DNA from: Bradyrhizobium sp. SK17
GTDB lineage: Bacteria > Pseudomonadota > Alphaproteobacteria > Rhizobiales > Xanthobacteraceae
NCBI RefSeq assembly: GCF_002831585.1
Contig: NZ_CP025113.1
Span: 1,240,001 to 1,304,000, forward strand
DNA: 64,000 nucleotides
Direction of reading: 5' to 3'
A program made the translations under genes and the position numbers. A model generated the notes under the pieces. It saw only the letters and a list, made by a program, of their open reading frames with translations. It made no database searches and was not told where the DNA came from. Shown here piece by piece: positions 18,140 through 28,786 of the stretch. Within the stretch, counting starts at the first letter, position 1. Every line of letters starts with the position of its first letter.

Positions 18140-18832
18140 ATGTATACGCTGTATCATCACCCGTTCTGTCCGCATTCGCGATTCATCCGCCTCGTGCTCG
18201 GCGAGTATGGCCTCGATCTGCGCCTGGTGGAGGAACGGGTCTGGGAGCGGCGCGAGGCGTTCTTGGCACTCAATCCGGCGGCGACCACGCCGGTGCTGAT
18301 CGCCGAGGGCTTTCCGCCGATTCCGGGTGCACCCATCATCGCCGAATATGTCGACGAGACGCACGGCCTCGACGCCGGCGAGCGGCGACTGTTGCCGACC
18401 TCTTCGGCCGAGCGCGTCGAGGTGCGCCGGCTGATGGCATGGTTCAACGAAAAGTTCTTCGAGGAAGCCTCCAACCCGCTGGTGACCGAGCGGATCTACA
18501 AGCGCTTCATGAGCGAGGACAATGGCGGCGGTCCGCCGGCGCCCGACATCATGCGCGCCGCCAAGGTCAATGTGCGCTATCATCTGAGCTATATCGGCTG
18601 GCTGGCGAAGACGCGGAACTATCTCGCCGGCGACCGCCTCACCTACGCGGATCTCGCCGCCGCGGCGCATCTCTCGGCGATCGACTATCTGGGCGACGTG
18701 CCATGGAGCGAGGACGACGCGGCAAAGTCGTGGTACGCGCGGGTGAAGTCCCGTCCGTCGTTCCGCCCGCTGCTCAGCGAGTGGCTGGCGGGGGTGCCGG
18801 CATCGCGCACCTATGTGGACCTCGACTTCTGA
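18140..18832 (+). CDS. fzlA: GST-fold protein, probable FtsZ-binding FzlA
   Basis: 230 residues. A thioredoxin-like N-terminal domain ([18 protein letters not shown], then NPAATTPVL) is followed by an all-helical GST C-terminal domain. The [14 protein letters not shown] segment, the long helical insert after [18 protein letters not shown] and the acidic end VDLDF match what I recall of FzlA. In Caulobacter FzlA is a GST homologue that binds curved FtsZ filaments and signals to FtsW. A generic glutathione transferase is the alternative. Its stop overlaps the presumed queG start. A search against Caulobacter FzlA would decide. Confidence 0.65.
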   Translation: MYTLYHHPFCPHSRFIRLVLGEYGLDLRLVEERVWERREAFLALNPAATTPVLIAEGFPPIPGAPIIAEYVDETHGLDAGERRLLPTSSAERVEVRRLMAWFNEKFFEEASNPLVTERIYKRFMSEDNGGGPPAPDIMRAAKVNVRYHLSYIGWLAKTRNYLAGDRLTYADLAAAAHLSAIDYLGDVPWSEDDAAKSWYARVKSRPSFRPLLSEWLAGVPASRTYVDLDF

Positions 18833-19971
18833 ACCCGGCGGTCAGGCTCTCTTCCTCCGATCTCAAGGCAGCGCTGCAACGCGAGGCGCGGGCGCTCGGC
18901 TTCGACAGTATCGGCATCACCGGGCCTGATGCGACCAGCGAGGCCGGCAAGTATTTTCTGGAGTTTCTCGGCTCCGGCGGCCATGGCGACATGGACTGGC
19001 TCGCCGCCAATCCGGAGCGCCGCGCCGATCCGCGCGTGCTGTGGGATGGCGTGCGCTCGATCGTCATGCTCGGCGTCAATTACGGGCCAGACGATGATCC
19101 GCTGAAGCTGCTCGCGCGCTGGTCGCAGGGCGCGATCTCGGTCTATGCGCAGGGCGACGACTATCACGACGTGATCAAGAAGCGGCTGAAGGTGCTGGCG
19201 CGCTGGCTTGCCACGACCACCGGCGACGAGGTGAAGGTGTTCGTCGACACCGCGGCCGTGATGGAGAAGCCGTTGGCGCAGGCGGCGGGGATCGGCTGGC
19301 AGGGCAAGCACACCAATCTCGTCTCGCGCGAATTCGGCTCCTGGCTGTTTCTCGGCGCGATCTATTCCGCGACCGAATTGCCGCGCGACGAGGCCGAGAC
19401 CGACCATTGCGGCAGCTGTCGCGCCTGCCAGGAGATCTGCCCGACGGCGGCGTTTCCCGCGCCCTACAAGCTCGACGCGCGGCGCTGCATCTCGTATCTG
19501 ACGATCGAGAACAAGGGACCGATCCCGCACGAATTCCGCAAGAGCATCGGCAACCGCATCTATGGCTGCGACGATTGTCTCGCGGTATGCCCGTGGAACA
19601 AATTCGCGCAAGAGGGGCGCGAGCAGAAACTCGCCGCGCGCGATGCGTTGCGGGCGCCCGATCTCGCCGATCTCGCGCGGCTCGACGATCCAGCGTTCCG
19701 CGCACTGTTCACCAGGTCGCCGGTCAAGCGCATCGGCCGCGACCGCTTCATCCGCAATGTGCTGGTTGCGATCGGCAATTCCGGTGACGCCGGCCTCGCC
19801 GGCGAAGCGCGGCGCCTGCTCGACGATGCAAGCCCGCTGGTGCGCGGCGCAGCGGTGTGGGCACTGTCGCAACTGATCGAGCGCGACGCGTTCGCGGCAC
19901 TGGCGTCGCGGGCCGGCGGCGAGCCCGACATCACGGTGCAGCAGGAGTGGCGCGCGGCAGCCGCCTCTTGA
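18829..19971 (+). CDS. queG: Epoxyqueuosine reductase QueG
   Basis: About 380 residues. It performs the last step of queuosine tRNA modification, reducing epoxyqueuosine with cobalamin and two [4Fe-4S] clusters. The ferredoxin motifs are clear: [12 protein letters not shown] and [11 protein letters not shown]. The C-terminal HEAT-like repeat segment is present. The start is unusual: no ATG, GTG or TTG occurs in frame between the upstream gene's stop and the conserved domain. The likely choices are a CTG at 18829 overlapping the preceding stop (CTGA, coupled translation) or a GTG at 18781 inside the fzlA-like gene. Confidence 0.9.
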   Translation: MNPAVRLSSSDLKAALQREARALGFDSIGITGPDATSEAGKYFLEFLGSGGHGDMDWLAANPERRADPRVLWDGVRSIVMLGVNYGPDDDPLKLLARWSQGAISVYAQGDDYHDVIKKRLKVLARWLATTTGDEVKVFVDTAAVMEKPLAQAAGIGWQGKHTNLVSREFGSWLFLGAIYSATELPRDEAETDHCGSCRACQEICPTAAFPAPYKLDARRCISYLTIENKGPIPHEFRKSIGNRIYGCDDCLAVCPWNKFAQEGREQKLAARDALRAPDLADLARLDDPAFRALFTRSPVKRIGRDRFIRNVLVAIGNSGDAGLAGEARRLLDDASPLVRGAAVWALSQLIERDAFAALASRAGGEPDITVQQEWRAAAAS

Positions 19972-20005
19972 TTTCATCGCGCCGTTCCCGTCATGGTCGC
20001 CCGCC

Positions 20006-20803
20006 ATGACAAACCAGCCTTTCTTCACCCGGCACGGCGACGGCTTCATGCCGACATCGGTTGCCAACGGTCCCTGGAGCCCGGAATCGATGCACGGCCG
20101 CGTCGTGATCGGCCTGCTCGGCTTCGTCATCGAGGAGCGCCACGGCTCCGACGATTTCGTGCCCGCACGTCTGACCGTCGACATGTTCCGGCTGCCCAAC
20201 ATCACGACGCCGGTCGAGGTGACGACCAGGCTCGTGCGCGACGGGCTCCGCATCAAGGTGGTCGAGGCCGAGTTCATCTCCGGCGGCACCAGCATGGCGC
20301 GCGCCTCCTGCCAATTGTTGCGCCGGACGGAAAATGCGCCGGGCAATGTGTGGTCGCCGCCGAACTGGCAGGTGCCGGCGCCCGCGGAGATTCCGAAGCC
20401 GGTTGATCCGAGGCTCGGCATGAACGGCAAATGGGAGACGCGGCCGATCACCGGCCGCATGGGTTCGCTCGGCGAACGCAGGCTCTGGATGAGCGAGGTG
20501 CGGGAGCTCGTCGCCGGCGTGAAGATGACGCCGTTCGTCCATGTCGCGACCGGCGCCGATTTCGCCAGCCCCTTTGCGAACGCCGGCGACCAGGGCCTTG
20601 GCTACATCAACAGCGACGTCACGATCTACCTGCACCGTTTGCCGGTGACCAACTGGATCGGCTTCGAGGTCGTCAATCACCACGCCACCGACGGCATCGC
20701 GATCGGCGAATGCTGGCTCTATGACGAAAAGGGCCCGATCGGCACCTCGACCGTGGCGGCGCTCGCCCAGCGCAAGCCGATGAGCAACCCGCCGCCGCCG
20801 TAG
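20006..20803 (+). CDS. Acyl-CoA thioesterase-like double hot-dog protein
   Basis: 265 residues arranged as two hot-dog halves (about 20-110 and 155-255), the TesB-like layout. Motifs include VPARLTVDMFR in the first half and LHRLPVTNWIGFE in the second. Proteins of this type hydrolyse acyl-CoAs, but the family is broad and many members are uncharacterised, so substrate and role are open. It has no obvious operon partner; the next gene is convergent across a palindromic repeat. Confidence 0.7.
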   Translation: MTNQPFFTRHGDGFMPTSVANGPWSPESMHGRVVIGLLGFVIEERHGSDDFVPARLTVDMFRLPNITTPVEVTTRLVRDGLRIKVVEAEFISGGTSMARASCQLLRRTENAPGNVWSPPNWQVPAPAEIPKPVDPRLGMNGKWETRPITGRMGSLGERRLWMSEVRELVAGVKMTPFVHVATGADFASPFANAGDQGLGYINSDVTIYLHRLPVTNWIGFEVVNHHATDGIAIGECWLYDEKGPIGTSTVAALAQRKPMSNPPPP

Positions 20804-20816
20804 GCTCTCTCCCCTT

Positions 20817-20919
20817 GTCATTCCGGGGCATCGCGCAGCGATGAGCCCGGAATCCATCGGGCCACAGAACAAATGGAGAAGTGGATTCCGGGCTCGCGCT
20901 TCGCGCGCCCCGGAATGAC
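20817..20919. repeat. Nested inverted-repeat element (family B, copy 1)
   Basis: Outer arms GTCATTCCGGGGC (20817-20829) and its exact complement (20907-20919). Inner arms GAGCCCGGAATCCA (20843-20856) and its exact complement (20882-20895). It lies between two convergent genes. A second copy lies at 30659-30764, which shows this is a dispersed family and not a private terminator. Confidence 0.8.
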
Positions 20920-20931
20920 GGCGGAGATTGT

Positions 20932-21405
20932 TTACGCCAAATGCCGCTTCATCTCCGGCCGCGCCTTCAGCGCCGTGCCCTGCTTGCCGACGATCTTGGC
21001 GATCCGTTCCGGTGCGAAGTTCAGGTCGACGAAGGCCGGCGCGGTGTTGGCGACCTCGTGGTACTCCGTGATCCTGCCGTCGCGCAGGCGCATGATCGCG
21101 ACGCCTTCGAACATCGCACGCGCTCCCTTGGCCTCGGGCAGGGTCGAGCGATAGCTGAACGTGTAGCGCGCGTAGAGCGTCGTGCCGTCGCTGACGGGAT
21201 CATGCATGACCCAGCGAAAATCGGTCGCGGTCCTATAGAACCAGTCGTCGATCATCTCGGCGATTTTGGCATGGCCCGCGAAAGCGCCATAGAACACGTC
21301 GTGATAGACGCCGTCCTCGGTGAAGAGATCAGCGAAAGCCTTGCCGTTGCGCTGCTCGACCGCGTCGCAGAACGCGCGCAGCATCGTCGTCGTGTCCATT
21401 GGCAT
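20932..21405 (-). CDS. NTF2-like/SnoaL-like small protein
   Basis: 157 residues from the ATG at 21405 (MPMDTTTMLRAFCDAV), with GAGGAG and GGAGAG just upstream. The open frame extends further upstream, but that part is the repeat at 21431 and is unlikely to be coding. The sequence has the cone-fold pattern of nuclear transport factor 2-like proteins (LFTEDGVYHDVFYG; MRLRDGRITEYHEV). This fold includes isomerases, dehydratases and ligand-binding proteins, so the function is not predictable. Confidence 0.75.
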   Translation of the reverse strand: MPMDTTTMLRAFCDAVEQRNGKAFADLFTEDGVYHDVFYGAFAGHAKIAEMIDDWFYRTATDFRWVMHDPVSDGTTLYARYTFSYRSTLPEAKGARAMFEGVAIMRLRDGRITEYHEVANTAPAFVDLNFAPERIAKIVGKQGTALKARPEMKRHLA

Positions 21406-21430
21406 CTCTCCAGACTCCTCGCTTCTTCTT

Positions 21431-21622
21431 CCCTCTCCCCTTGTGGGAGAGGGTGGATCGAATGAGCGAGAGCTCATTCGAGACGGGTGAGGGGTCTGTC
21501 TCCGCGGAGAGAACCCCTCATCCGGCACGGACTACGCATAGCCTATGTGTAGCATCGGCGTCCTTTGACGGCGGCCAAAGGCCGCCTATGGCCACCTTCT
21601 CCCACAAGGGGAGAAGGAAAAA
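21431..21622. repeat. Dispersed palindromic element (family C)
   Basis: The left arm, CCCTCTCCCCTTGTGGGAGA, is nearly complementary to the right arm, CTTCTCCCACAAGGGGAGAA. An inner pair, GTGAGGGGT / ACCCCTCAT, lies between them. It fills the gap between the NTF2-like and alpha/beta-hydrolase genes. Degenerate fragments with similar CTCCCTCGCCCC / GGGGCGAGG arms occur at about 28741-28771 and 37921-37988. Such elements are common in Bradyrhizobium genomes. Confidence 0.7.
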
Positions 21623-21624
21623 CG

Positions 21625-22428
21625 CTACCCGATCTCCGCCACCGCGGCGATGATCCGCGCGATGTCCTGCGGCCGCGACAGCCGGTGATCGCCGTCCTGG
21701 ATCATGGTCAGCACCACATCCTCGGCCGGCAACCGGTGCACCAATGCGAACGCATGCTTCCACGGCACATCGGGATCCTGCGCGCCCTGCAGGATGCGCA
21801 CCGGACAGCCGACATCGATCTTGGCTCCGAGCAGCAGATGATTGCGGCCGTCCTCGATCAAATTGCGGGTGATCGGATAGGGCGAGCCGTCGCCATATTC
21901 CGATGGCCTCAGCCACATGCCCTTGGTCTCGATCTCCTGCCGCACCTCCGGCGGAAATCCCTTCCACATCAGCTCTTCGGTAAAGTCGGGCGCAGGCGCG
22001 ATCAGCACCAGGCCGGCGAGCTGTGACCGGCCGCCGCCGGCTTTGCCACGCCGAGCGATCTCGCGCGCTAACAGCAGCGCCATCCAGCCGCCCATCGAGG
22101 AACCGATCACGACCTGCGGCCCGCTGCAGAACTGCGAGAACACCGCCAGGCTCTCCTCGAGCCAGCGGCCGATCGTGCCGTCGACGAATTCGCCGCCACT
22201 TTCGCCGTGGCCGGAATAGTCGAACCGGACACAGCCGCGGCCGTGCTCCGCAGCCCAGGCGTCGAGCGCGATCGCCTTGGTGCCGGCCATGTCGGACTTG
22301 AAGCCACCGAGCCAGAACAGGCCCGGACCGCCGCCGGTTCGGGCGCGGACCGCGATCCGGCGCCGGGCGTCGGCTTCGCCAACCTCGATGAACGCGGGTT
22401 CCTGTTCGGATGCGGCGGTTTGGCTCAT
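21625..22428 (-). CDS. Alpha/beta hydrolase
   Basis: 267 residues with the alpha/beta-hydrolase fold. The oxyanion-side motif is LFWLGGFKSDM, the nucleophile elbow is VVIGSSMGGWMALL (GxSxG), the acid lies around ILQGAQDPDVPW and the catalytic histidine is in IQDGDHRLSRP. This layout resembles palmitoyl-protein thioesterase ABHD10-like and other small esterases; the substrate is unknown. It is divergent from infC, and the 245-base gap between them holds the infC promoter. Confidence 0.8.
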   Translation of the reverse strand: MSQTAASEQEPAFIEVGEADARRRIAVRARTGGGPGLFWLGGFKSDMAGTKAIALDAWAAEHGRGCVRFDYSGHGESGGEFVDGTIGRWLEESLAVFSQFCSGPQVVIGSSMGGWMALLLAREIARRGKAGGGRSQLAGLVLIAPAPDFTEELMWKGFPPEVRQEIETKGMWLRPSEYGDGSPYPITRNLIEDGRNHLLLGAKIDVGCPVRILQGAQDPDVPWKHAFALVHRLPAEDVVLTMIQDGDHRLSRPQDIARIIAAVAEIG

Positions 22429-22673
22429 GGTTCGGTCACTCGCATGTCAGAGATCTGGTTTTCAATCGTCGCGCGGCGTCGGTCAACGGCAGCGCGCCGA
22501 GCCTTCAAGCCTCCCGAGCCTTGCGGAGCAGACGCGCCCGCTATATGTGCCGTGCGTGGCGAAAATGCCTCGCATTTGACGGTTTTGCCGCATAGAACGC
22601 GAGTTCGCTTGCCCGTCGCAGCGTCTTGCTTCAAAATATCCGCCTTCCCTTTCACAACTTTGGAGAGTTACCC

Positions 22674-23213
<540 letters not shown>

Positions 23214-23242
23214 TTCGAATTAGTTTGTAGTCGCGATGAAAT

Positions 23243-23278
23243 GGCCTGTCAGGCGATCTGACGGGCCGTTTCTGTTTT
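23243..23278 (+). terminator. Intrinsic terminator after infC
   Basis: Stem GGCCTGTCAG (23243-23252) pairs with CTGACGGGCC (23258-23267), with one G-U pair and a 5-base loop. GTTTCTGTTTT follows. It lies about 30 bases past the infC stop and would uncouple infC from rpmI-rplT at least partly. Confidence 0.8.
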
Positions 23279-23569
23279 GGTACCGCGGATGGAGCCATCG
23301 GGTCGCGCGAATGCCCGCCCGGTTGGGCTCCATCAGGGCTACGGGACCGGTTCCGACCCCGATTTCCCGCTTCAAACGTTGCAAAACCGCCGATCCTCTG
23401 TCATAAGCCGGGCCTTCGCCGCCCGGCTGATCAAGGGCTGCCGTGGCGACGTTCAGTGCAGGTTCTTTCAATTCGGGAAAAACCTCAGCACTTTCAACGC
23501 TCTAACGAGCATTTTAGCCGGCCGGACGCCTCTCGGGGCGATTTTCGTGCTGTGCGACAGGAGAGCTAA
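23279..23569. other. Leader region of rpmI-rplT
   Basis: About 290 bases upstream of rpmI. It contains several inverted repeats, including TGGAGCC (about 23289) with GGCTCCA (about 23328). A short stem CGCCTC/GGGGCG followed by ATTTT lies at 23526-23545, just before the rpmI ribosome-binding site AGGAGAG. In other bacteria L20 represses this operon through its leader. A similar role here is possible but I cannot match a defined L20 leader. Confidence 0.4.
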
Positions 23570-23770
23570 ATGCCCAAGTTGAAGACCAAGTCGGGCGCTA
23601 AAAAGCGCTTCAAGGTGACCGCCACTGGCAAGGTCATGCACGCCCAGCGCGGCAAGCGCCACGGCATGATCAAGCGGACGAAGAAGCAGATCCGTCAGCT
23701 CCGCGGCACCCGCGTGCTGTTCAAGACCGACGGCGACAACGTCAAGAAGTACTTCTTGCCGAACGCCTGA
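23570..23770 (+). CDS. rpmI: 50S ribosomal protein L35
   Basis: 66 residues, normal for L35, and very basic. It begins [20 protein letters not shown], the standard L35 opening. An ACAGGAGAGC ribosome-binding site precedes the ATG. It is followed 72 bases later by rplT, the conserved pair, and preceded by the structured leader after infC. Confidence 0.98.
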   Translation: MPKLKTKSGAKKRFKVTATGKVMHAQRGKRHGMIKRTKKQIRQLRGTRVLFKTDGDNVKKYFLPNA

Positions 23771-23842
23771 TCGCGCTCATTCGCTTGAACCCTGCCGCCC
23801 CTCGCGCGGCGCCCCGTCTCTTCCAGATCAAGGATTTCCGTC

Positions 23843-24202
23843 ATGTCTCGCGTCAAACGCGGTGTGACCGCTCACGCCAAGCACAAGAAAGTCTACAAGG
23901 CCGCCAAGGGCTATTACGGCCGCCGCAAGAACACCATCCGCGTTGCCAAGCAGGCGGTCGAAAAGGCCGGCCAGTACGCCTTCCGCGACCGCAAGCGCAA
24001 GAAGCGCACCTTCCGCGCGCTCTGGATCCAGCGCATCAACGCCGCCGTCCGTCCGTTCGGCATGACCTACAGCGTGTTCATCAACGGCCTGTCCAAGTCG
24101 GGTGTCGTCGTCGACCGCAAGGTGCTGTCCGATCTCGCGATCCACGAGCCGGTGGCGTTCCAGGCGATCGCCGAGAAGGCCAAGGCCGCGCTGGCTGCGT
24201 AA
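23843..24202 (+). CDS. rplT: 50S ribosomal protein L20
   Basis: 119 residues, basic, beginning [20 protein letters not shown], with the [20 protein letters not shown] block typical of L20. It is an early assembly protein of the large subunit and autogenous repressor in other bacteria. It is convergent with the cysteine-rich exported protein; the stops lie only two bases apart, and the rplT terminator lies inside the 3' end of that gene. Confidence 0.98.
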   Translation: MSRVKRGVTAHAKHKKVYKAAKGYYGRRKNTIRVAKQAVEKAGQYAFRDRKRKKRTFRALWIQRINAAVRPFGMTYSVFINGLSKSGVVVDRKVLSDLAIHEPVAFQAIAEKAKAALAA

Positions 24203-24204
24203 TT

Positions 24205-24615
24205 CTAGCGGGCTTTCGGGCCCGCTTTCAGCGCCTTCTGCGAATGGCGCTGCGAAACCTCTGCCCGGCAGAATGCGGTGAACGAGCGGTACATGGTACC
24301 GCTCTCGTTGGCGTATTTGTCGTCGCAGCGCTTGAGTTCGTGGGCATAAGCTCGCTTCTGCCCTGCGCCGAGGCCGGACAGGAAGTCCGCCTCGCACTTC
24401 TTCTCGACCACTTCGCCGAACTGGACGTCTCCGCTGGCGCCGTATTCGCACGCCCCGAAGATCTTCATCGCGCGGTTGCAGCTCGGCGCCTTCTCCAGCA
24501 CTGCAATGATGTCGTCCATCTGGGTCGATTTGGCGGGACATTCCTCGGCCGCGGCATGCGCGGCGCCGAGCGTTAGCAGGACCGCTGGCACGGCCAGATA
24601 AGTTCGCAGCAACAT
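24205..24615 (-). CDS. Exported cysteine-rich protein of unknown function
   Basis: 136 residues. A cleavable signal peptide (about 1-23, LAVPAVLLTLGAAHAAA) leaves a mature part of about 113 residues with six cysteines, suggesting three disulphides in the periplasm. GAGGAGG lies upstream of the ATG. I do not recognise the family. It is convergent with rplT. The rplT terminator hairpin overlaps its last codons. Confidence 0.7.
   Translation of the reverse strand: MLLRTYLAVPAVLLTLGAAHAAAEECPAKSTQMDDIIAVLEKAPSCNRAMKIFGACEYGASGDVQFGEVVEKKCEADFLSGLGAGQKRAYAHELKRCDDKYANESGTMYRSFTAFCRAEVSQRHSQKALKAGPKAR
24207..24229 (+). terminator. Intrinsic terminator of rplT
   Basis: Stem AGCGGGC/GCCCGCT with loop TTTCGG, followed by TTT, five bases after the rplT stop. 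It lies inside the 3' end of the convergent gene. Confidence 0.7.
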
Positions 24616-24823
24616 CGCATGGGCCTCCTCGAGCTCCCCTTGGGTAACCCGGCCTTTGCGCGGGGTTCAATGCTGCCGGCCATCGGCCCGGAATGACCGG
24701 CTTTTTGCTTGACGTTACGGCCTTCGGGCGGCGACAACCCAGCCGCATTTTGGTGCATGGTCCGCGACGGGAGCCCCGGTTCTTCCCGCCAGATCAGGCA
24801 CCGCTCAAGCGCAGGAATTGACC

Positions 24824-25906
24824 GTGTCCGACCTCGCAACGCTCGAAAAGTCCATCCTCGACCAGATCGCCGCCGCCGCCGACGAGGCTGCCCTCGAGGC
24901 CGTGCGCGTCTCGGCCCTCGGCAAGAAGGGCTCGATCTCGGCCTTGCTCGCCACCCTCGGCAAGATGTCGCCGGACGAGCGCAAGACCGAGGGCGCGAAG
25001 ATCAACCTCGCCAAGGATGCGGTGACGCAGGCGCTGGCGGCCAGGCGCGACGTGCTGAAGGCGGCCGCGCTCGATGCGCGCCTCGCCGCCGAGACCATCG
25101 ACGTCACGCTGCCGTTGCGCGAGGCGCCGGCGGAGGCCGGCCGCATCCATCCGCTGAGCCAGGTGTTCGATGAGGTCAACACCATCTTCGCCGACATGGG
25201 ATTTGCGATCGCCGAAGGTCCCGATATCGAGACCGACGATTACAACTTCACCAAGCTGAACTTCCCCGAAGGCCATCCGGCGCGGGAGATGCACGACACC
25301 TTCTTCTTCAATCCGAAGGACGATGGTTCGCGCATGCTGTTGCGCACCCACACTTCGCCGGTGCAGGTGCGCACGATGCTGACCCAGAAGCCGCCGATCC
25401 GCATTATCTGCCCCGGCCGCACCTATCGCATCGATTCCGATGCGACGCATACGCCGCAATTCCACCAGGTCGAAGGCCTCGTGATCGACAAGGGGTCGCA
25501 TCTCGGCCACCTGAAATGGATCCTGCACGAGTTCTGCAAGGCGTTCTTCGAGGTCGACCACATCAACATGCGGTTTCGGCCGTCGTTCTTCCCGTTCACC
25601 GAGCCGTCGCTCGAGGTCGACATCCAGTGCCGCCGCGACAAGGGCGAGATCCGCTTCGGCGAGGGCGAGGACTGGATGGAGATCCTCGGCTGCGGCATGG
25701 TGCACCCGAACGTGCTGCGCGCCTGCGGCATCGATCCCGACGTCTACCAGGGCTTCGCCTGGGGCATGGGCCTCGACCGCATCACGATGCTGAAATACGG
25801 CATCGCCGATCTGCGCCAGCTGTTCGAAAACGACGTGCGCTGGCTCAACCATTACGGCTTCAAGCCGCTCGATATCCCGACGATCGCAGGGGGATTGAGC
25901 TCGTGA
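24824..25906 (+). CDS. pheS: Phenylalanyl-tRNA synthetase alpha subunit
   Basis: 360 residues. I chose the GTG at 24824 (giving [13 protein letters not shown]) because AGGA lies 7 bases upstream; a TTG two codons earlier is too close to it. An N-terminal coiled coil (about 5-85) binds tRNA. The class II catalytic core has motif 1 around [20 protein letters not shown], motif 2 near [14 protein letters not shown] and motif 3 around [16 protein letters not shown]. Its stop overlaps the GTG of an ASCH gene, which in turn overlaps pheT, so the three form a translationally coupled operon. Confidence 0.97.
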   Translation: MSDLATLEKSILDQIAAAADEAALEAVRVSALGKKGSISALLATLGKMSPDERKTEGAKINLAKDAVTQALAARRDVLKAAALDARLAAETIDVTLPLREAPAEAGRIHPLSQVFDEVNTIFADMGFAIAEGPDIETDDYNFTKLNFPEGHPAREMHDTFFFNPKDDGSRMLLRTHTSPVQVRTMLTQKPPIRIICPGRTYRIDSDATHTPQFHQVEGLVIDKGSHLGHLKWILHEFCKAFFEVDHINMRFRPSFFPFTEPSLEVDIQCRRDKGEIRFGEGEDWMEILGCGMVHPNVLRACGIDPDVYQGFAWGMGLDRITMLKYGIADLRQLFENDVRWLNHYGFKPLDIPTIAGGLSS

Positions 25907-26316
25907 ATTCGGTTGCCGTGCCCGGCAAATATCATGGCCTGCGGTCATTCGCATTCGGCGACGGGCCGGAGCTCGCCGACGAGCTGCTCGATCTCGTGAT
26001 CCGCGGTGTCAAGACCGCGACCTGCTGTACGCCGGACGAGCCGAACCTGTCGGCGCCGGGCGAGTGCTGGGTCGTGCTCGACGGCCGCGGCACACCGGCC
26101 TGCGTGATCGAAACCACCGAGGTAACCGCCCGCCGTTTCGGCGAGGTCGATGCGGGCTTCGCCCACGACGAAGGCGAAGGCGACCGCAGCCTCGACTACT
26201 GGCGCCGCGCCCACCGCGATTATTTCGGCCGGCAGGGCAAGTTCAGCGACGACATGCTGCTGATCTGCGAGCGCTTCCGTCTGATTGAAGTTTTGGACAA
26301 TAGGTTGGCGTCATGA
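25903..26316 (+). CDS. ASCH-domain protein encoded between pheS and pheT
   Basis: 137 residues. The GTG start overlaps the pheS stop (GTGA), and the stop overlaps the pheT start (ATGA). The ASCH signature is visible: GVKTAT near residue 36, a conserved Glu in [12 protein letters not shown], and the [14 protein letters not shown] block typical of YhfF-like ASCH proteins. ASCH is a PUA-like RNA-associated fold. Characterised members include E. coli YqfB, an N4-acetylcytidine amidohydrolase, and a Zymomonas protein with RNase activity. The placement suggests a role tied to tRNA-Phe or translation, which is inference. Confidence 0.85.
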   Translation: MNSVAVPGKYHGLRSFAFGDGPELADELLDLVIRGVKTATCCTPDEPNLSAPGECWVVLDGRGTPACVIETTEVTARRFGEVDAGFAHDEGEGDRSLDYWRRAHRDYFGRQGKFSDDMLLICERFRLIEVLDNRLAS

Positions 26317-28721
26317 AGTTCACCCTCTCCTGGCTGAAGGAACATCTCGAGACCGACGAACCGCTCGAGAAGCTCGCCGACAAGCTCACCATGATCGGGC
26401 TCGAGGTCGAGCACATCGAGGACAAGGCGAAGCGGCTTTCGCCGTTCACCATCGCGCGCGTGATCTCGGCCGAGCAGCATCCGAATGCCGACCGGCTGCG
26501 CGTCTGCATGGTCGACACCGGTAACGGCGGCGCGCCGGTGCAGGTGGTGTGCGGCGCGCCGAATGCGCGCGCGGGCCTGATCAGCGTGTTCTCGCCGCCC
26601 GGCACCTATATCCCCGGCAAGGACATCACGCTCGGCATCGGCACCATCCGCGGCGTCGAGAGCCGCGGCATGCTGTGTTCGGCGGCTGAGTTGCAGATCT
26701 CGGAAGACCATGACGGCATCATGGAGCTGCCGGCCGATGCGCCGCTCGGCAAGGGCTATGCCGAATGGGCCGGGCTCGGCGATCCCGTGATCGAGATCAA
26801 CCTGACGCCGAACCGGCAGGACTGCACCGGCGTGCACGGCATCGCGCGCGATCTCGCCGCCGCCGACATGGGCAAGTTCAAAGATTCCGGGATCAAGCAG
26901 ATCAAGGGCGAATTCCCCTGCCCGGTCCAGGTGACCGTGGAAGACGCCGCGCTGTGTCCCGGTTTCGCGCTGCGGCTGGTGCGCGGCGTGAAGAACGGGC
27001 CGTCGCCGGAATGGCTGCAGAAGCGGCTGACCTCGATCGGCCTGCGCCCGATCAACGCGCTGGTCGACATCACCAACTTCATGACCTACGACCGCGCCCG
27101 CCCGCTGCACGTATTCGACGCCAAGAAGGTGAAGGGCAACCTCACCGTACGCCGCGCGAAGGATGGCGAGACGCTGCTCGCGCTCGACGGCCGCACCTAC
27201 ACGCTGGACAACAATGTCTGCGTGATCGCGGACGAGCACGGCGTCGAATCGCTCGCCGGCATCATGGGCGGCGAGGCCTCAGGCTGCGACGAGGGCACCA
27301 CCGACGTGCTGATCGAATCGGCGCTGTGGAACGAGATCAACATCGCGCAGAGCGGCCGCAAGCTCGGCATCAATTCGGACGCGCGCTATCGCTTCGAGCG
27401 CGGCGTCGATCCGGCCTTCATGGTGCCCGGGCTCGAGCTCGCGACCAGGCTGGTGCTGGAGCTGTGCGGCGGCACACCGTCCGAGAACGTCGTGGTCGGC
27501 AAGCAGTTCGGCGAGGATCGCATCATCGACTTCCCGCTCAGCGAGGTGAAGCGGCTCGCCGGCATCGAGGTGCCGCTGGTCGAGGTGAAGCTGATCCTCA
27601 CCCGGCTCGGCTTCATGCTGGCCGGCAACGGCCCGGTGGTGAAGATCGCGGTGCCGTCCTGGCGCACCGACGTGCAGGGCAAGGCCGACATCGTCGAGGA
27701 GATCGTGCGCATCGTCGGCGTCGACAAGGTGCCGATGACGCCGTTCGAGCGTGGCGAGGAGCCGCGCAAGCCGGTGCTGACGCCGATGCAGCTGCGCACC
27801 CGGCGCGCCAAGCGCGGGCTCGGCGCTCGCGGCATGGTGGAAGCCGTGACCTGGTCGTTCATCACCAACGACGCCGCCAAACTGTTCGGCGGCGGCCAGA
27901 GCGAGCTCGTGCTCGCCAACCCGATCGCGGCCGATCTCTCCGACATGCGGCCGAGCCTGCTGCCCGGCCTGGTCGGCGCCGTCCAGTCCAATATCAACCG
28001 CGGGACGCCCGATGTCGCGCTGTTCGAGGTCGGCCAGGTGTTCCGCGGCGACAAGCCCGAGGACCAGCTCGTCGCGGCTTCGGGCGTGCGCCATGGCTAC
28101 GCGTCGTCGAGGGGCATCGGACGGCATTGGACCGGCTCGACGACGGCCGATGCAATGGATGCCAAGGCCGACGCCTTCGCCGTGCTGGCGGCTGCCGGTG
28201 CGCCGATGCAGGCGCTCCAGATCGTACCGGGCGGCCCCGCCTGGTTGCATCCGGGACGTTCCGGCACCATCCAGATCGGTCCGCAGAACGTGCTCGGCTG
28301 GTTCGGCGAGCTGCACCCGCGCGCGGCCGAGGCGCTGGGCGCCGACGGCCCGATGATCGTGTTCGAGGTGATCCTCGAGCGCATCCCGCAGGGCAAGCAG
28401 CGGGCGACGCGCGCCAAGCCGGTGCTGGAGCTTTCGGCGTTCCAGCCGGTGTCGCGCGACTTCGCCTTCATCGTCGACCGCAGCGTCAAGGCCGGCGACA
28501 TCGTGCGCGCGGCGCAGAATGTCGACAAGAAGCTGATCACTGACGTGACCGTGTTCGACGTCTACGAGGGCAAGGGCATCGATCCCGACAAGAAGTCGGT
28601 CGCGATCGCGGTGACGATCCAGCCGCGCGAGAAGACCATGACCGACCAGGAGATCGACGCGGTTGCGGCCAAGGTTGTCGCCGAGGTGACGAAGAAGACC
28701 GGCGGCACGCTGCGGGCGTGA
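26313..28721 (+). CDS. pheT: Phenylalanyl-tRNA synthetase beta subunit
   Basis: 802 residues, full length. An N-terminal tRNA-binding (EMAP-like) domain (about 40-150) is followed by the B3/B4 editing domain, B5 domain, catalytic-like core and a C-terminal FDX-ACB anticodon-binding domain (about 710-802, [20 protein letters not shown]). It forms the (alpha-beta)2 synthetase with PheS and edits Tyr-tRNA-Phe. The start overlaps the ASCH gene by four bases. Confidence 0.97.
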   Translation: MKFTLSWLKEHLETDEPLEKLADKLTMIGLEVEHIEDKAKRLSPFTIARVISAEQHPNADRLRVCMVDTGNGGAPVQVVCGAPNARAGLISVFSPPGTYIPGKDITLGIGTIRGVESRGMLCSAAELQISEDHDGIMELPADAPLGKGYAEWAGLGDPVIEINLTPNRQDCTGVHGIARDLAAADMGKFKDSGIKQIKGEFPCPVQVTVEDAALCPGFALRLVRGVKNGPSPEWLQKRLTSIGLRPINALVDITNFMTYDRARPLHVFDAKKVKGNLTVRRAKDGETLLALDGRTYTLDNNVCVIADEHGVESLAGIMGGEASGCDEGTTDVLIESALWNEINIAQSGRKLGINSDARYRFERGVDPAFMVPGLELATRLVLELCGGTPSENVVVGKQFGEDRIIDFPLSEVKRLAGIEVPLVEVKLILTRLGFMLAGNGPVVKIAVPSWRTDVQGKADIVEEIVRIVGVDKVPMTPFERGEEPRKPVLTPMQLRTRRAKRGLGARGMVEAVTWSFITNDAAKLFGGGQSELVLANPIAADLSDMRPSLLPGLVGAVQSNINRGTPDVALFEVGQVFRGDKPEDQLVAASGVRHGYASSRGIGRHWTGSTTADAMDAKADAFAVLAAAGAPMQALQIVPGGPAWLHPGRSGTIQIGPQNVLGWFGELHPRAAEALGADGPMIVFEVILERIPQGKQRATRAKPVLELSAFQPVSRDFAFIVDRSVKAGDIVRAAQNVDKKLITDVTVFDVYEGKGIDPDKKSVAIAVTIQPREKTMTDQEIDAVAAKVVAEVTKKTGGTLRA

Positions 28722-28786
28722 TGGCGACGCGAAGATGGTCTGCTCCCTCGCCCCGTTCTTACGGGGCGAGGTAAGAGACACCTCCC

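Noticed and set aside
27279..28781. 500-codon open frame opposite pheT
   Set aside because: Shadow of pheT; no start signal or family similarity.
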